From Actinomycetota bacterium (GTDB taxonomy: Bacteria > Actinomycetota > Acidimicrobiia > Acidimicrobiales > RAAP-2), in assembly GCA_021324045.1 (NCBI GenBank), contig JAJPJV010000003.1:1-64000 (forward strand): 64,000 nt of DNA, in the 5' to 3' direction. Numbering within the stretch: the first letter of the stretch is position 1; each line of letters starts with the position of its first letter. Positions 25,383 to 35,400 of this stretch are shown here, in pieces. The position numbers and the translations under genes are program-made. Below the pieces are notes generated by a model that was not told the DNA's origin, did not search any database, and saw nothing but the letters and a program-made list of their open reading frames with translations.

Positions 25383-26631
25383 GCGGATCTCCGTCGACTT
25401 CGACCACCATTCACTTGAATGGCTGGCGAGGCGTCATGAACACAACGCCGAACTCCGCGCCACGTGCCCGGTGGTGTGGAACCCACGCTATGGCGGATTC
25501 TGGTTCGTGACGGGCTATGAAGAGGTGGCCACCGTGGCCCGCGACAGCGTCACCTTCACTCCGCGCTACCCCGTCAAAAGGATCGAAGGTGATGACCTGA
25601 ATTACATCGGGATCATGGGTGTCCCCCGGCCCAAGGGAATGCCCCAGATCGGCATTGCCGAGGCAGAGCCCAACCGCCACGCCGCCCTCCGCCGCCTTCT
25701 CAACCCCTTCATGCTGCCCCCGGCAGTAGCAGCGTTCCGTCCCTTCGTCGAGCAGACCGCAACGTGGTTTCTCGACCAGAAGATCGCCGAGGGGGCAATG
25801 GACCTCGTCCTTGACTTCACGAATCCCGTGCCGGCGATCCTCACGATGAAAATGATCGGCTTGCCCTGCACCAGCTGGCAGCACTACGCCGAGTTCTTCC
25901 ATGCAACGGTCGCCTACGGCACCACCTCACCGGAGTACCAGCACGCGATGAGCATCATGCCCGACATCGTCGGAGAGCTGATCGACGTCGCCGAGCATCG
26001 ACGCAAGAAGCCTGAGGACGACATCCTGTCGAAACTCGTCACGTTGGAGGTCGACGGCGAGCGCCTCGACAACGACGAGCTGATCGCTGTCCTGTGGAAC
26101 CTGATCGGTGGCGGTGTGGACACGACGACCTCGCTCACCTCGTTGGCCCTGCACCACCTCGAGGCGCACCCGGACCTACGGCAGCGCCTGATCGAGCACC
26201 CCGAGCTCTTGGTGCCAGCATGCGAGGAATACCTGCGCTGGACCTCGGTGAACGAAACGCTCACCGTCACTTGCACAAAGGACACCGTGCTCGGGGGCCA
26301 ACGAATCACCCGAGGCGACGTTGTCATGATGAGCTGGCTCGGAGCGAACTTTGACCCGGCGGTCTTCGATCAGCCCGAGGAGCTATTGATCGACCGGAAC
26401 CCCAACCCGCACCTCGCGTTCGGGGTCGGTGCGTACCGCTGCCCAGGCTTGCACGTGGCGCGCGCCCTCTTCATGGTCATGATGCAAGAGGTGCTCTCGC
26501 GCATGGGTGACTACGTCGTGGACCAGGAGAACACTCGCTTCTACCAAGGCAATCCAGAGCTCTTCGGAATGGTGCGGATGCCCGTGCGGTTCACCCCTGG
26601 ACAGCCGGTTGGTGTCGCGCGGCCGTTCTAG
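25369..26631 (+). CDS. Cytochrome P450
   Basis: A 420-residue soluble bacterial P450. The I-helix oxygen motif is GGGVDTTTSL, the K-helix ExxR is EEYLRW, and the haem loop is FGVGAYRCPGLHVAR with the ligand Cys near residue 358. It should hydroxylate a hydrophobic substrate using a ferredoxin such as that at 29829. GGAGGTG just before the ATG at 25369 fixes the start, which overlaps the end of the M24-like gene by 14 nt, so the three genes form one operon. It converges with the dehydrogenase gene at 26646. Confidence 0.95.
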   Translation: MPIDERISVDFDHHSLEWLARRHEHNAELRATCPVVWNPRYGGFWFVTGYEEVATVARDSVTFTPRYPVKRIEGDDLNYIGIMGVPRPKGMPQIGIAEAEPNRHAALRRLLNPFMLPPAVAAFRPFVEQTATWFLDQKIAEGAMDLVLDFTNPVPAILTMKMIGLPCTSWQHYAEFFHATVAYGTTSPEYQHAMSIMPDIVGELIDVAEHRRKKPEDDILSKLVTLEVDGERLDNDELIAVLWNLIGGGVDTTTSLTSLALHHLEAHPDLRQRLIEHPELLVPACEEYLRWTSVNETLTVTCTKDTVLGGQRITRGDVVMMSWLGANFDPAVFDQPEELLIDRNPNPHLAFGVGAYRCPGLHVARALFMVMMQEVLSRMGDYVVDQENTRFYQGNPELFGMVRMPVRFTPGQPVGVARPF

Positions 26632-26645
26632 GCTCAGACACCCGC

Positions 26646-27662
26646 TCAGCCCGGGGACGGCGAATCGGCTCGTAAGGAGAAGGGGAACGGGACCTCGTCC
26701 AGCCCAAAGATCCCCGTCAACCCTTGTCGACCCACGCGGCGCGTCAGCTCGGCCAGGGTCGCTGAACGGCCCAGCGGCAACCGCCGAAGGGGTTGGCTGT
26801 AGCGCGAGACCCACGACAGGACGGTTTCGTCGCAGAATCCGTTCGCCCCGTGAAGCTGGTGGGCAACCCGAAAGACCGTTTCGGCGGCTTCGACTGCGGC
26901 GAGGCGAAGGGCCAATGCGTCTTGAAGCGCCTGCTCGGGGTGAGCACCGATACTCCACAAGGTGAAGCGAGCCAGCGCTTCGAGACCACTTCGCTCGACC
27001 TCTGCATCGACGAGCTGGAATTGGACGCCCTGGAACGCAGCCAACGCCTGACCGAACTGCGTTCGCTCGAGCACATGGGATCGGGTGAGGGTGATGGCGC
27101 GATCGAGCATTCCCAGCAGGCTCCAACACGGCAGGACGAGCGCCAGGGCCACGACCGATGCACCCCCGCCATCGATCGGATCGAGATCGATTGCCTCGAC
27201 GAAGGCCGTTCGTCGCACCGGATCGTTCGTAGGACGCGGCCTCGCCCAGCTGCGGCGGCCATCGAGGTCCACGGCAACCCAGCGGTGCCCCGCACCGGTG
27301 ATCACCCCTGCGGGACTTCGCTCGTCGACGACCAGCAGTCCGTCGGCACCGAGATCTCTCGGACGGCAGAGACGGCCCGCCACCGGGTACGGCACGGCCC
27401 AGTACCCGAAGCTGCGGCACAGCGCAGCAGCCGCCTGGCGGTCGTCCTCGTCCCCGCAGGGGTCCAGGTCAAAGGCTCCCAGCTCCTCGAGCACCGGCGC
27501 GACGAGCTCGTCGCGGGCATTGGGTTCCACCTCGGCCCTTTGCACCAGCTGGTCGCCACCGGCTGCCTCGATTGCTCGCAACGCGAACCGCCCGTACTCC
27601 AACGCCTCGCTGCTCAGCTCCAGATCCATTTCGGACCCGGATGCCTGCAGGTCACGTTCCAT
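26646..27662 (-). CDS. Acyl-CoA dehydrogenase, short (alpha-type) subunit of a pair
   Basis: A 338-residue acyl-CoA dehydrogenase-like protein. Recognisable parts are the C-terminal helical domain with LERTQFGQALAAFQGVQFQLVD and the AHQLHGANGF segment; the N-terminal and middle domains are reduced. Its ATG overlaps the TGA of the 391-residue dehydrogenase upstream (ATGA), a hallmark of obligate alpha2beta2 pairs such as mycobacterial FadE28-FadE29, where the short subunit is also about 340 residues. Alone it is probably inactive. Expected role: dehydrogenation of a bulky polycyclic or branched acyl-CoA. Confidence 0.85.
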   Translation of the reverse strand: MERDLQASGSEMDLELSSEALEYGRFALRAIEAAGGDQLVQRAEVEPNARDELVAPVLEELGAFDLDPCGDEDDRQAAAALCRSFGYWAVPYPVAGRLCRPRDLGADGLLVVDERSPAGVITGAGHRWVAVDLDGRRSWARPRPTNDPVRRTAFVEAIDLDPIDGGGASVVALALVLPCWSLLGMLDRAITLTRSHVLERTQFGQALAAFQGVQFQLVDAEVERSGLEALARFTLWSIGAHPEQALQDALALRLAAVEAAETVFRVAHQLHGANGFCDETVLSWVSRYSQPLRRLPLGRSATLAELTRRVGRQGLTGIFGLDEVPFPFSLRADSPSPG

Positions 27663-28837
27663 CAGAGCGCGCTCCACGCCTCGGAGCGGAGATGGCGAGC
27701 CAGGAGGATCTTCTGCATCTCGATCGCCCCCGATGCCACCGTTGAAGCCTGTGCGTAGCGCCAATGGTCCTCGACTGCCCGCCGAAACCGCACCAGGTCG
27801 TCCCTCGCAGGGGCGGCCAACTCGGCGCCTGCGAGCCCGATGATCTCCATCAAGACCTCAGCGCTTTCTTGGTCGAGTCGTGTCACCGCGATCCGGTAAC
27901 CGGCAGCATCGGCTGGCTGGACACGACCGCTGCTCTGCAGCGCCACGGAGCGATACGCCAGGAGACGGGCACGACGGCACTGGACGAGCATGCGGGCCCA
28001 ACGTGCGCGCAGCTCCTCGGGGAGCTCGTCCCATTGGTCGCCGAGCACGATGGGTGCGGCCTTCAAGAGCCGCTCGCAGCGCGCGTACCGCGCGATTCCT
28101 ACCCGCTCGAAGGCCAGGACCTCCTGGACGACCTTCCAGCCGCCGTGGAGCGGCCCCAGGACATCGGCATCGCTGGCCCACAGGCCGTCGATGAAGAGCT
28201 CGTTGAGATGATGGGGACCCAGCATGCTCTTGATTGGGCGGACTTCGATCGCGGGATCCTCCATCGAGACCAAGAACACGGTGATGCCGTCCTGCTTGCG
28301 TTCCGTCCTTGCCGTGCGCGCGAGGAGGAAGCACCATTGCGCCATCCCCGCATAGGAGGTCCAGACCTTCTGCCCGCTGATCCGCCAACCCTCTCCGTCG
28401 CGCCGGGCCGCGGTCTGCAGCGAAGCGAGGTCGGAGCCAGCATTGGGCTCGCTGAATCCCTGGCACCAGATGACCTCGCCCCGAGCGATCGGCGGCAAGT
28501 GCTTCCGGCGCTGCTCGTCGGTCCCGTAACGCATGATCGACGGGCCGACCCAGTTGACCCCCATGTACTGGGCACCCCGAGGCTCATGGTGCGCCCACAT
28601 CTCTTCACGGACGATGGTCTGCTCCCACGGCGACGCACCTCGCCCACCAAACTCGGGCGGCCAGGCCATGCAGAGCAGCCCCCGTGCCGCAAGGGTCCGA
28701 CAGAACCGCTGGGCAACCTCGAGGTCCCTCGGATCATCGGTGAAGGCCCCCAAGAAATCGGGCGGCACGTGTGCTTTGATCAGGGAACGCAATTCGTGCC
28801 GCAGGGCGGCGGCCTCAGGACCCATGTCGTAGTTCAT
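27662..28837 (-). CDS. Acyl-CoA dehydrogenase, large subunit of a pair
   Basis: A 391-residue member with the full three-domain layout: WPPEFGGRGASP, CQGFSEPNAGSDLASLQTAA (flavin-contact motif), KVWTSYAG, and SGAIEMQKILLARHL at the end. It should carry FAD binding together with the short subunit. The C-terminal motif reads SGAIEMQ, without the catalytic Glu of the E-G-T type, consistent with active-site sharing in heterotetramers. It lies 55 nt downstream of the SDR gene and is translationally coupled to the 338-residue subunit. Confidence 0.92.
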   Translation of the reverse strand: MNYDMGPEAAALRHELRSLIKAHVPPDFLGAFTDDPRDLEVAQRFCRTLAARGLLCMAWPPEFGGRGASPWEQTIVREEMWAHHEPRGAQYMGVNWVGPSIMRYGTDEQRRKHLPPIARGEVIWCQGFSEPNAGSDLASLQTAARRDGEGWRISGQKVWTSYAGMAQWCFLLARTARTERKQDGITVFLVSMEDPAIEVRPIKSMLGPHHLNELFIDGLWASDADVLGPLHGGWKVVQEVLAFERVGIARYARCERLLKAAPIVLGDQWDELPEELRARWARMLVQCRRARLLAYRSVALQSSGRVQPADAAGYRIAVTRLDQESAEVLMEIIGLAGAELAAPARDDLVRFRRAVEDHWRYAQASTVASGAIEMQKILLARHLRSEAWSAL

Positions 28838-28892
28838 CGCGCCAGATTCACCGACTCCGAGGCGTCATCACCTGTCACTGCGACCTTGGGGC

Positions 28893-29666
28893 TCATCGCG
28901 CTGTCCATCCGCCGTCCACGACGATCGACTGCCCAGTGACGTAGCGACCGGCGTCGCTCACCAGCCACAGCACTGCTCCCACGAGATCGTCCACGGAGCC
29001 CTGCCGGGGCAACGGGGTATTGCGTTTCAGCCATTCGATGCTGCGTTCTTCCTCGTACATCTGGTCGGTGATCTCGCTGCGGAAGAAGCCCGCCGCAAGA
29101 CTGTTCACGCGGATCGAGTGACGGGCCCACTGGACGGCGAGCTCGACCGTCAGCCCGCCCAACCCGGCCTTGCTGGCTGCATACGCCGCCTGGGGGATCC
29201 CCGGGATGCCGACCCGTCCGCTGATCGAGGTGACGTTGACGATCGCTCCGCCTCCAGCGGCCGCCATGTGAGGGAAGACTGCCTGGCACAGCCGATACGG
29301 GGCCACCAGATTCAGCTGGAGGAGGCGCATCACCGATTCGATCGGCTCTTCTTCGGCGCGGTGAACGGCCGCAGCTCCGGCAGCGTTGACCAGGATGTCC
29401 GGGCCGCCCCACGTGCTGGCGACCTGAGGGACGACTTCGTCGACTTGGGCGGGGTCCAAAAGATCGCAGCCGATCGCCAGGCCGCCGATCTCCTTGGCCA
29501 AGACCTCGAGGCGATCTCGGCGACGGGCCAGGACCGCGACCTTCGCACCGGCTCCGGCCAGACAGCGCGCGACTCCCTCTCCGAGCCCCGACGAGGCTCC
29601 GGTCACCAGTGCCACGCGGCCGCTGAGATCGAACAGCCGCGCTTGCCCCGACGTCGCGGTCACCAT
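28893..29666 (-). CDS. Short-chain dehydrogenase/reductase
   Basis: A 257-residue classical SDR. The NAD(P) motif is TGASSGLG, NAAG follows, the catalytic Ser lies in NVTSISGR and the Tyr-Lys pair in YAASK, and the end is GQSIVVDGGW. It oxidises a hydroxyl or reduces a ketone, likely a 3-hydroxyacyl-CoA or ring hydroxyl in this context. The ATG at 29666 is chosen; an upstream GTG adds six residues. It stands between the ferredoxin gene and the dehydrogenase pair, all on the minus strand. Confidence 0.92.
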   Translation of the reverse strand: MVTATSGQARLFDLSGRVALVTGASSGLGEGVARCLAGAGAKVAVLARRRDRLEVLAKEIGGLAIGCDLLDPAQVDEVVPQVASTWGGPDILVNAAGAAAVHRAEEEPIESVMRLLQLNLVAPYRLCQAVFPHMAAAGGGAIVNVTSISGRVGIPGIPQAAYAASKAGLGGLTVELAVQWARHSIRVNSLAAGFFRSEITDQMYEEERSIEWLKRNTPLPRQGSVDDLVGAVLWLVSDAGRYVTGQSIVVDGGWTAR

Positions 29667-29828
29667 GGCGTTGCTTGGCACCACTCCCGTAGTCCGGCCA
29701 CCATCAATCGGTTCACCATGGGCGGTGGATTTTCGCCATCGGCGCGGTCAAGTGCGGGAGGGCGCATCGGTTCCGTCGAAGCCCTTCCCCGCCCATCACG
29801 GTGTCGTGCACGAGCTGCTCGATCGGCC

Positions 29829-30017
29829 TCAGGTCAGCGTGATCGCTCGTTCCGGACAGTTGTCGACAGCCTCTTGGACCTTGGCTTCCAGGGCCGAGGG
29901 GACCTCCGGATCGGCGACGAAGGAGTGACCCTCCTCGTCGAGCGAGAACACCTCGGGGCAGATCGTCCAGCACCGCGCGTGCCCCTGGCACACCTCGGAA
30001 TCTACGGTGACCTTCAT
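29829..30017 (-). CDS. Small ferredoxin with Cys-x2-His-x2-Cys cluster motif
   Basis: A 62-residue acidic ferredoxin. The cluster motif is CQGHARCWTICP with the last ligand in NCPERA. The position usually held by the second Cys is His, as in several actinobacterial ferredoxins that serve P450s and carry a [3Fe-4S] or His-ligated cluster. It can supply electrons to the P450s at 25369 and 36953 or to the Rieske oxygenase opposite. The upstream MYRWG extension is ignored because the family starts at MKVTVD. It is divergent from the Rieske gene across the doubled operator at 30042-30086. Confidence 0.93.
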   Translation of the reverse strand: MKVTVDSEVCQGHARCWTICPEVFSLDEEGHSFVADPEVPSALEAKVQEAVDNCPERAITLT

Positions 30018-30041
30018 GACGCCCCAACGATACATGGTCGG

Positions 30042-30057
30042 GTGAGCGGGCGCTCAC
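30042..30057. promoter_or_regulatory. Operator-like palindrome GTGAGCG-GG-CGCTCAC
   Basis: Two perfect 7-bp half-sites around GG, the longest copy of the shared TGAGCR-NN-YGCTCA palindrome. It sits where the -35 element of the Rieske promoter would be, and about 25 nt before the ferredoxin ATG on the other strand, so one bound dimer could affect both genes. Confidence 0.7.
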
Positions 30058-30065
30058 GTTGAAGC

Positions 30066-30086
30066 GATAATGTGAGCGAATGCTCA
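30066..30086 (+). promoter_or_regulatory. -10 box followed by operator TGAGCG-AA-TGCTCA
   Basis: GATAAT (30066-30071) resembles the -10 consensus, and TGAGCGAATGCTCA (30073-30086) follows after one base, covering the likely start of the Rieske operon transcript. Together with 30042-30057 the -10 is bracketed by two sites about 30 bp apart, the same distance as between the two copies at 43950-43996. Confidence 0.65.
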
Positions 30087-30136
30087 GTACGCGCTCCGCC
30101 GGCGAGCGGGAGCTCGAGCCGGTGAGGGGAGGAACG

Positions 30137-31354
30137 ATGGACCGCCAAGCGTTCGAGTACGGGCTGGCACGACGGTTGCTCGACCACATCGAGCACCACA
30201 CCACCGACCTTGCCGATTCGGTGCTCGAAATTCCTGCTCAGACGTATACCTCGCCCTCGCGCTACGCCGAAGAGGTCGAGGTCCTCTTCTACGGCCGCCC
30301 ACTGGTGCTCTGCCTCTCTGGAGCCTTGGAGCCAGGGAGCTATCTGACCATCGACATCGCAGGAACGCCGATCCTTGTCACCAGGGACCGGGAGGGCCGG
30401 GTGCACTCGATGCTCAATGCCTGCCGTCACCGGGGCGTCCGGGTCGTCGATGGCTCCGGGAAGCAGACACGGTTCAACTGCCCCTTCCACGCCTGGACCT
30501 ATGACCTCACGGGGCGGTTGGTCGGAGTCCCCACCGGAGATGCTTTCGAAGGCATGTGTCGTGAGGACAAGGGGCTCATCGAGCTCCCCGTGGCCGAAGG
30601 CCATGGGTTGGTCATCGGAAGCCTGCGACCGGGTCCTGCCCTCGACGTCGACGACTACCTCGGACCCGAACTGGCCGACGAGCTCGCCATGCTGGATTTT
30701 GCCGATTGGCGTCCCTACACCGACTCGCACCTGCATCGAGTGGGTGCGAACTGGAAGGTCACGCTCGACACCTTCCGGGAGAACTACCACTTCAACCAAC
30801 TCCATCGGAAGACCCTCAGTGGCTACGCCTACGGTGGCGCGCTCACCTTCGACGCGTTCGGGCCGCATCTGCGCAACTGCTCGGCCGTGCGCACGATCGA
30901 TCAGATCCGCGGGCGTCCGGAAGCAGAATGGGGCGACGTCTCGCCGCATGTCACCCCTCAGTACTCGCTCTTCCCCAACACCTGCCTCACCGTCGACTGC
31001 CGGCACATCGAGCTCTGGCAGATCCTCCCGGTCGACGAGAAGACTTCCGAGGTCGTCCATACCGCGTACCTTCGGCCGGGCCTGTCGGAGGAGGAGTCGG
31101 CGAAGCTCGCAGAGATGGCACCGTGGATCTGCAAGGCGGTGGTCGACGGCGAAGACTTCTGGGTCGCGGGTCGAACGGAACCCGGACTGCGGACCGGCCT
31201 CATCGACACGGTGGTCTTCGGGCGGAACGAGCCCGCCCCCCAGCATCTGCATCGCGGCTTCGAGGCCGCGCTCGTCGCCGCTCGGAACGGATCCTCTGTC
31301 GGGCAAGCTGATCATCGGCTTCGAACGGAACGCTCCGGGTCGTCGGCTTCGTAG
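30137..31354 (+). CDS. Rieske non-haem iron oxygenase, alpha subunit
   Basis: A 405-residue ring-hydroxylating-type oxygenase. The Rieske [2Fe-2S] ligands are in CRHRGVR and CPFHAW (about residues 95-118). The mononuclear iron site is ENYHFNQLH (about residue 217) with the preceding Asp in DTFREN bridging the centres. It hydroxylates or demethylates an aromatic, steroid-like or quaternary-amine substrate using reduced ferredoxin. GGGGAGGA before the ATG at 30137 fixes the start over an ATG at 30080. It heads an operon with an LLM oxidoreductase, a large 2-oxoacid oxidoreductase and an EthD protein. Confidence 0.92.
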   Translation: MDRQAFEYGLARRLLDHIEHHTTDLADSVLEIPAQTYTSPSRYAEEVEVLFYGRPLVLCLSGALEPGSYLTIDIAGTPILVTRDREGRVHSMLNACRHRGVRVVDGSGKQTRFNCPFHAWTYDLTGRLVGVPTGDAFEGMCREDKGLIELPVAEGHGLVIGSLRPGPALDVDDYLGPELADELAMLDFADWRPYTDSHLHRVGANWKVTLDTFRENYHFNQLHRKTLSGYAYGGALTFDAFGPHLRNCSAVRTIDQIRGRPEAEWGDVSPHVTPQYSLFPNTCLTVDCRHIELWQILPVDEKTSEVVHTAYLRPGLSEEESAKLAEMAPWICKAVVDGEDFWVAGRTEPGLRTGLIDTVVFGRNEPAPQHLHRGFEAALVAARNGSSVGQADHRLRTERSGSSAS

Positions 31355-31433
31355 CCGGACCGACCGCCGCGCCCGGTGGACCCCATGCCGATGCTCCGAG
31401 CGAATCCGCTGGCGTGCGGGTGATGCGCAGCCC

Positions 31434-32471
31434 ATGAGGCCCTCCGCCGCGTCGCCGGCCACCACTGTGGGTCTCATGCTCCCTACCCTGGCCAATCCCA
31501 ATGACCCCGCACTCGACCCCCGGCGCACGCTCGAGGCGGCGCGTCGCGCAGAGGCTGGCGGCTTCGACGGCGTCTACGTCGGTGACCACGTGCTCCACCC
31601 GCGCCCGCTGCTCGAATCGGTCGTCACGCTCAGCGCCATCGCTGCATCGACCGAACGGGTGCACTTCGGTCCCTGCGTCCTGTTGCTCGCCCTCCGCCAA
31701 CCGCTGGTGCTCGCCAGACAGCTCGCGACGCTGGCGAGTTTCGCTCCTGGGCGTCTCCGGGTCGGAGTGGGCGTCGGGGGCGAGTACCCCGAGGAATTCA
31801 AGGCGCTCGGGATCCCGCTGGCCGAGCGCGGGCGGCGCATGGAGGAAGGGTTGCGAGCCGTGCGGGCGCTGCTTTCCGACATGGCCTCCCGACAGGGCAC
31901 GACGAGCACCGGCGGCGAGGCATTGCACAGGAGCGAGCAAGGACACGCGACGACCACCACTTCGGGTGACATTCCGTTCTTCTTGGGCGGCTGGCACGAG
32001 CGCGCGCTGCGACGAGCCGCCCGCTACGGCGACGGCTGGATCGGTTACCTCCTTGGGCCCGAGAGTTTCACCCGCCGGCGAGCCTTCCTCTGGCACTGCC
32101 GCGCAGCGCTCGGTGCGTCCGCTCTGCCATTCACGACCGGCATGGTGGTCCCCGTCCACGTTGCCCCGTCCGCTGAACCCCGTTCCTCCCATGGCGCCGG
32201 TGGCTCGGTCGCCGCGATACAGGTTTGGGCAGCTGCGGCATGGGCGGAGCTCACCGCGACCAGCCACGCGTTCCCCGAGAGGCTGTTCGTAGCCGGACCC
32301 CCTGGAGCGGTGGTCGAGCAGTTGCATGCCTACTGCACCGCCGGGTGCACGGAGCTCGTGCTCGCACCAGTCGACCAAGGCGCCGGCTACCTTCGCCAGC
32401 TCGATCTGCTCGCCGAGCACGTGCTCCCGGCCCTCAAGGCCTTCCGTGAGCCGCTCGGTAGAGTGCCATGA
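31434..32471 (+). CDS. LLM-class (F420-type) oxidoreductase
   Basis: A 345-residue luciferase-like protein: VGLMLPTLANPND at the start, GFDGVYVGDHVLHPRP, VHFGPCVLLLALRQP, then FAPGRLRVGVGVGGEYPEEF and FFLGGWHERALRRAARYGDGW. These are typical of F420-dependent members such as Rv3520c of Mycobacterium, which sits beside ltp4 and ltp3 there. It should reduce or oxidise a ketone or unsaturated acyl group. A longer frame back to 30375 only overlaps the Rieske gene and is rejected. Its stop overlaps the ATG of the next gene (ATGA). Confidence 0.88.
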   Translation: MRPSAASPATTVGLMLPTLANPNDPALDPRRTLEAARRAEAGGFDGVYVGDHVLHPRPLLESVVTLSAIAASTERVHFGPCVLLLALRQPLVLARQLATLASFAPGRLRVGVGVGGEYPEEFKALGIPLAERGRRMEEGLRAVRALLSDMASRQGTTSTGGEALHRSEQGHATTTTSGDIPFFLGGWHERALRRAARYGDGWIGYLLGPESFTRRRAFLWHCRAALGASALPFTTGMVVPVHVAPSAEPRSSHGAGGSVAAIQVWAAAAWAELTATSHAFPERLFVAGPPGAVVEQLHAYCTAGCTELVLAPVDQGAGYLRQLDLLAEHVLPALKAFREPLGRVP

Positions 32472-35400
32472 GTGAGCATGTGCTCAGTTGCAATCCAGGG
32501 ACGGCTGTGACCGATCTCGCCGAACGAAGCGCGACGAGCACCATCTTGTCAGGGGTCGAAGCGCTTGCCCGGCTCCTCGTCCTTCGTCACCAGGTCGACG
32601 AGCGAGACGGGCTCGACACCGCCACCATGGTGTCGGGATATCCAGGATCGCCCCTGGGCGAGTTCGACCTGACCCTCGAGGCGATGGGAGACCTGCTCCG
32701 CACCCATCGCATCTTGCATCGCCCGGGTCTCAACGAGGAGCTTGCGGCAGCCATCGTCTGGGGCAGCCAGATGGGAGGAACGATCCCCTACGTCAACGTC
32801 GACGGTGTCGCCGGCGCGTGGTACGGCAAGTCGCCCGGCCTGGACCGCAGCGGGGACGCGCTCAAGCACGGTAATGCCATGGGGGCCGGGCCGGCTGGGG
32901 GCGTCGTCCTGTTCTGCGGCGACGATCCGACGGCCAAGTCCTCGACGTTGGCCTGCGACAGCCAGTACGCCCTCCAGGACGCCTGTATCCCCGTACTGTT
33001 CCCGGGCAACCAACAGGAGATCGTGGACCTGGGCATCCATGCGTTCCGGATGTCTCGCTACTCGGGCGCGTGGGTGGCCCTCAAGATCGTCACCGCGATC
33101 GCCGACGGCATCGGAACTGTCGATCTTGATCCTCGCCGACACCATCCCAGCGATCCGGTCGGGGTCGTCATCGACGGGCAACCCTGGCAGCACCGTCCCC
33201 TTGCCACCATTGGTGCGCACCCGGTGCCCAACCAGGAAGCCTTGCTGCTGCAGCGACTCCTCGCAGCGCAGGCCTACGCAGCCCACAACGGTCTGGACCC
33301 AGTATTGGGCAGCGAGCCCGGGGCGCGGCTCGGGATCGTCTGCGCAGGGAAGACGGCGTTCGACGTGCTCCAGGCCTTCGCGGATCTCGGCGTGACGGAC
33401 CTCGCTGCGGCTGGGGTCAGGATCCTCAAGCTCGCAATGACCTATCCGCTCGTCGAACGCACCGTCGTCGAGTTCGCGACCTCCGTGGAGGAGATCGTGG
33501 TCGTCGAGGAGAAGCGCCCGTTCGTCGAGACGCAGCTCCGTCACATCCTCCACGAGCACCGCAGCACCGTCGGGGTCCTCGGCAAGCGAGACGCGAGCCA
33601 TGCCGAGCTGGTCCCAGCAGTGGGCGAGCTCGACCCGGCTGTGATCGCCGACATTTTGGTGCGCGTGCTTCCCGACCTGAAAGGGCGCGCCCGCGCGCCA
33701 TCAGGTCGGCCGGCCGCCACCGGGACGGTCCCCACGAGCACCTCCTTGGCTCTTCCCCTCCCGGGCCGACCACCGGCGTACTGCAGCGGGTGTCCCCACA
33801 ACCGCTCGACGCGCTTCCCCCAGGGAGCCCTCGTCGGTGGTGGCGTCGGCTGTCACGGGATCATGTACTTCGAGGCGCGCAACAGGGGCATGAAGAGCCT
33901 GCCGCCCACGCCGATGGGGGCCGAAGGGGTTCCGTGGATCGGTTTGTCGCCATTTGTCTCAGAACCGCATCTCATCCAGAACCTCGGTGACGGAACGCTG
34001 AGCCACTCGGGCATCCTCGCCATCCGTGCCGCCGTTGCGGCTGGAGCCAACATCACGTTCAAGATCCTCTACAACGCAGCGGTCGCCATGACCGGTGGCC
34101 AAGAGGTCACCGGATTGATGGACGTTCCTTCGCTTACCAGGGCACTGGAAGCCGAAGGGGTGAACGAGATCGTGGTGTGCGCCGAGGACCCCTCCCATTA
34201 CGGGCGCCATGCGCGCTGGGCGCGCGGCGTCGAGGTGCTCGGGCGCGACCGGCTCCCAGAGGTCCAAGAGCGACTCCGCCATGTCCCCGGGGTGACAGCG
34301 ATCATCTATGACCAACGCTGTGCCGCAGAGGCACGCCGGCTACGCAAGCGCGGCCTGTTGGCCGAACCGCCGCACCGGGTCTTCATCAATGCGGCGGTCT
34401 GTGAGGGCTGTGGCGACTGCAGCACGAAGAGCAACTGCCTCTCGGTCCTTCCCCATGACACCGAGTTCGGCGAGAAGCGTCGGATCGAGGACTCCAGCTG
34501 CAACCGGGACTACACCTGCCTCGAGGGCGATTGCCCTTCCTTCGTCACGATCACCCCCAAGCCCCCGAGGCGACGGCATCAGCACCGCAAGGGGGCCCGA
34601 GGTCTTCTCCGCAGCGGCGCAGGCTCGAGCGCGCCCCCGATCGTCCGGCCGACGTTGCCGAGCGGCGTTCTCCCGGATCCCCCGATGGCTGAGCTGGGTC
34701 GCCAGTACGGCATCTGCTTCACCGGCATCGGGGGCACCGGGGTCGTCACCGCCAGCCGGCTCATCGCCAGGGCTGCCCAAGCCGCCGGCCTGGTCGTTGG
34801 CGGCATGGACCAGACGGGACTGTCGCAAAAGGCCGGGGCCGTCATCTCGCACCTGCACCTCGCCAGGGACCTCAAGGCAATCGGCGCTCCCACCGTCGGG
34901 GTCCAGGGCGCCGACCTCTACCTCTCGGGCGACATTCTCCAGGCCGCCAGCCCGATCCATCTCGATCGCGTCAAGCCTGGACGAACCCTGGCGGTTGTCG
35001 ATCGCGCACTCAGCCCGACCTCGGCAATGCTCCAGAATGCCCTCTCTGCGCCCGAGGTTCCCGCCCTCCAGCAAGCGATCACGGATCGGGTCGGCGCCGG
35101 GCGCGTCGCGTTCGTGGACGCAAGACGCATCGCCGAGCTCGTCTTCGCCGATCACCTGGTTGCGAACATCGTGCTCTTGGGGGCGGCCTTCCAGCTCGGT
35201 GGTCTGCCGCTCTCACTCGCCGATATGGAGCGTGCCCTCGCCACGGCCGGCCGCGGAACCGATCGCAACCGTGAGGCCTTCGAGTGGGGGCGCTGGATCG
35301 TCCATGACCCCCGAGCAGTCCAACGAGCACTCCTGGACGCCGAGCGCGAGGCGTACGCGGAGGCAGACGGCATCTTCGACCCGACCCCGGGGGCCCTTGC

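Noticed and set aside
30014-31528. 504-codon minus-strand frame over the Rieske gene
   Set aside because: Antisense shadow; the plus strand carries Rieske and iron ligands.
30375-32471. 698-codon frame suggesting a fusion with the luciferase-like enzyme
   Set aside because: The first half is only an alternative frame of the Rieske gene; similarity begins at the ATG at 31434.
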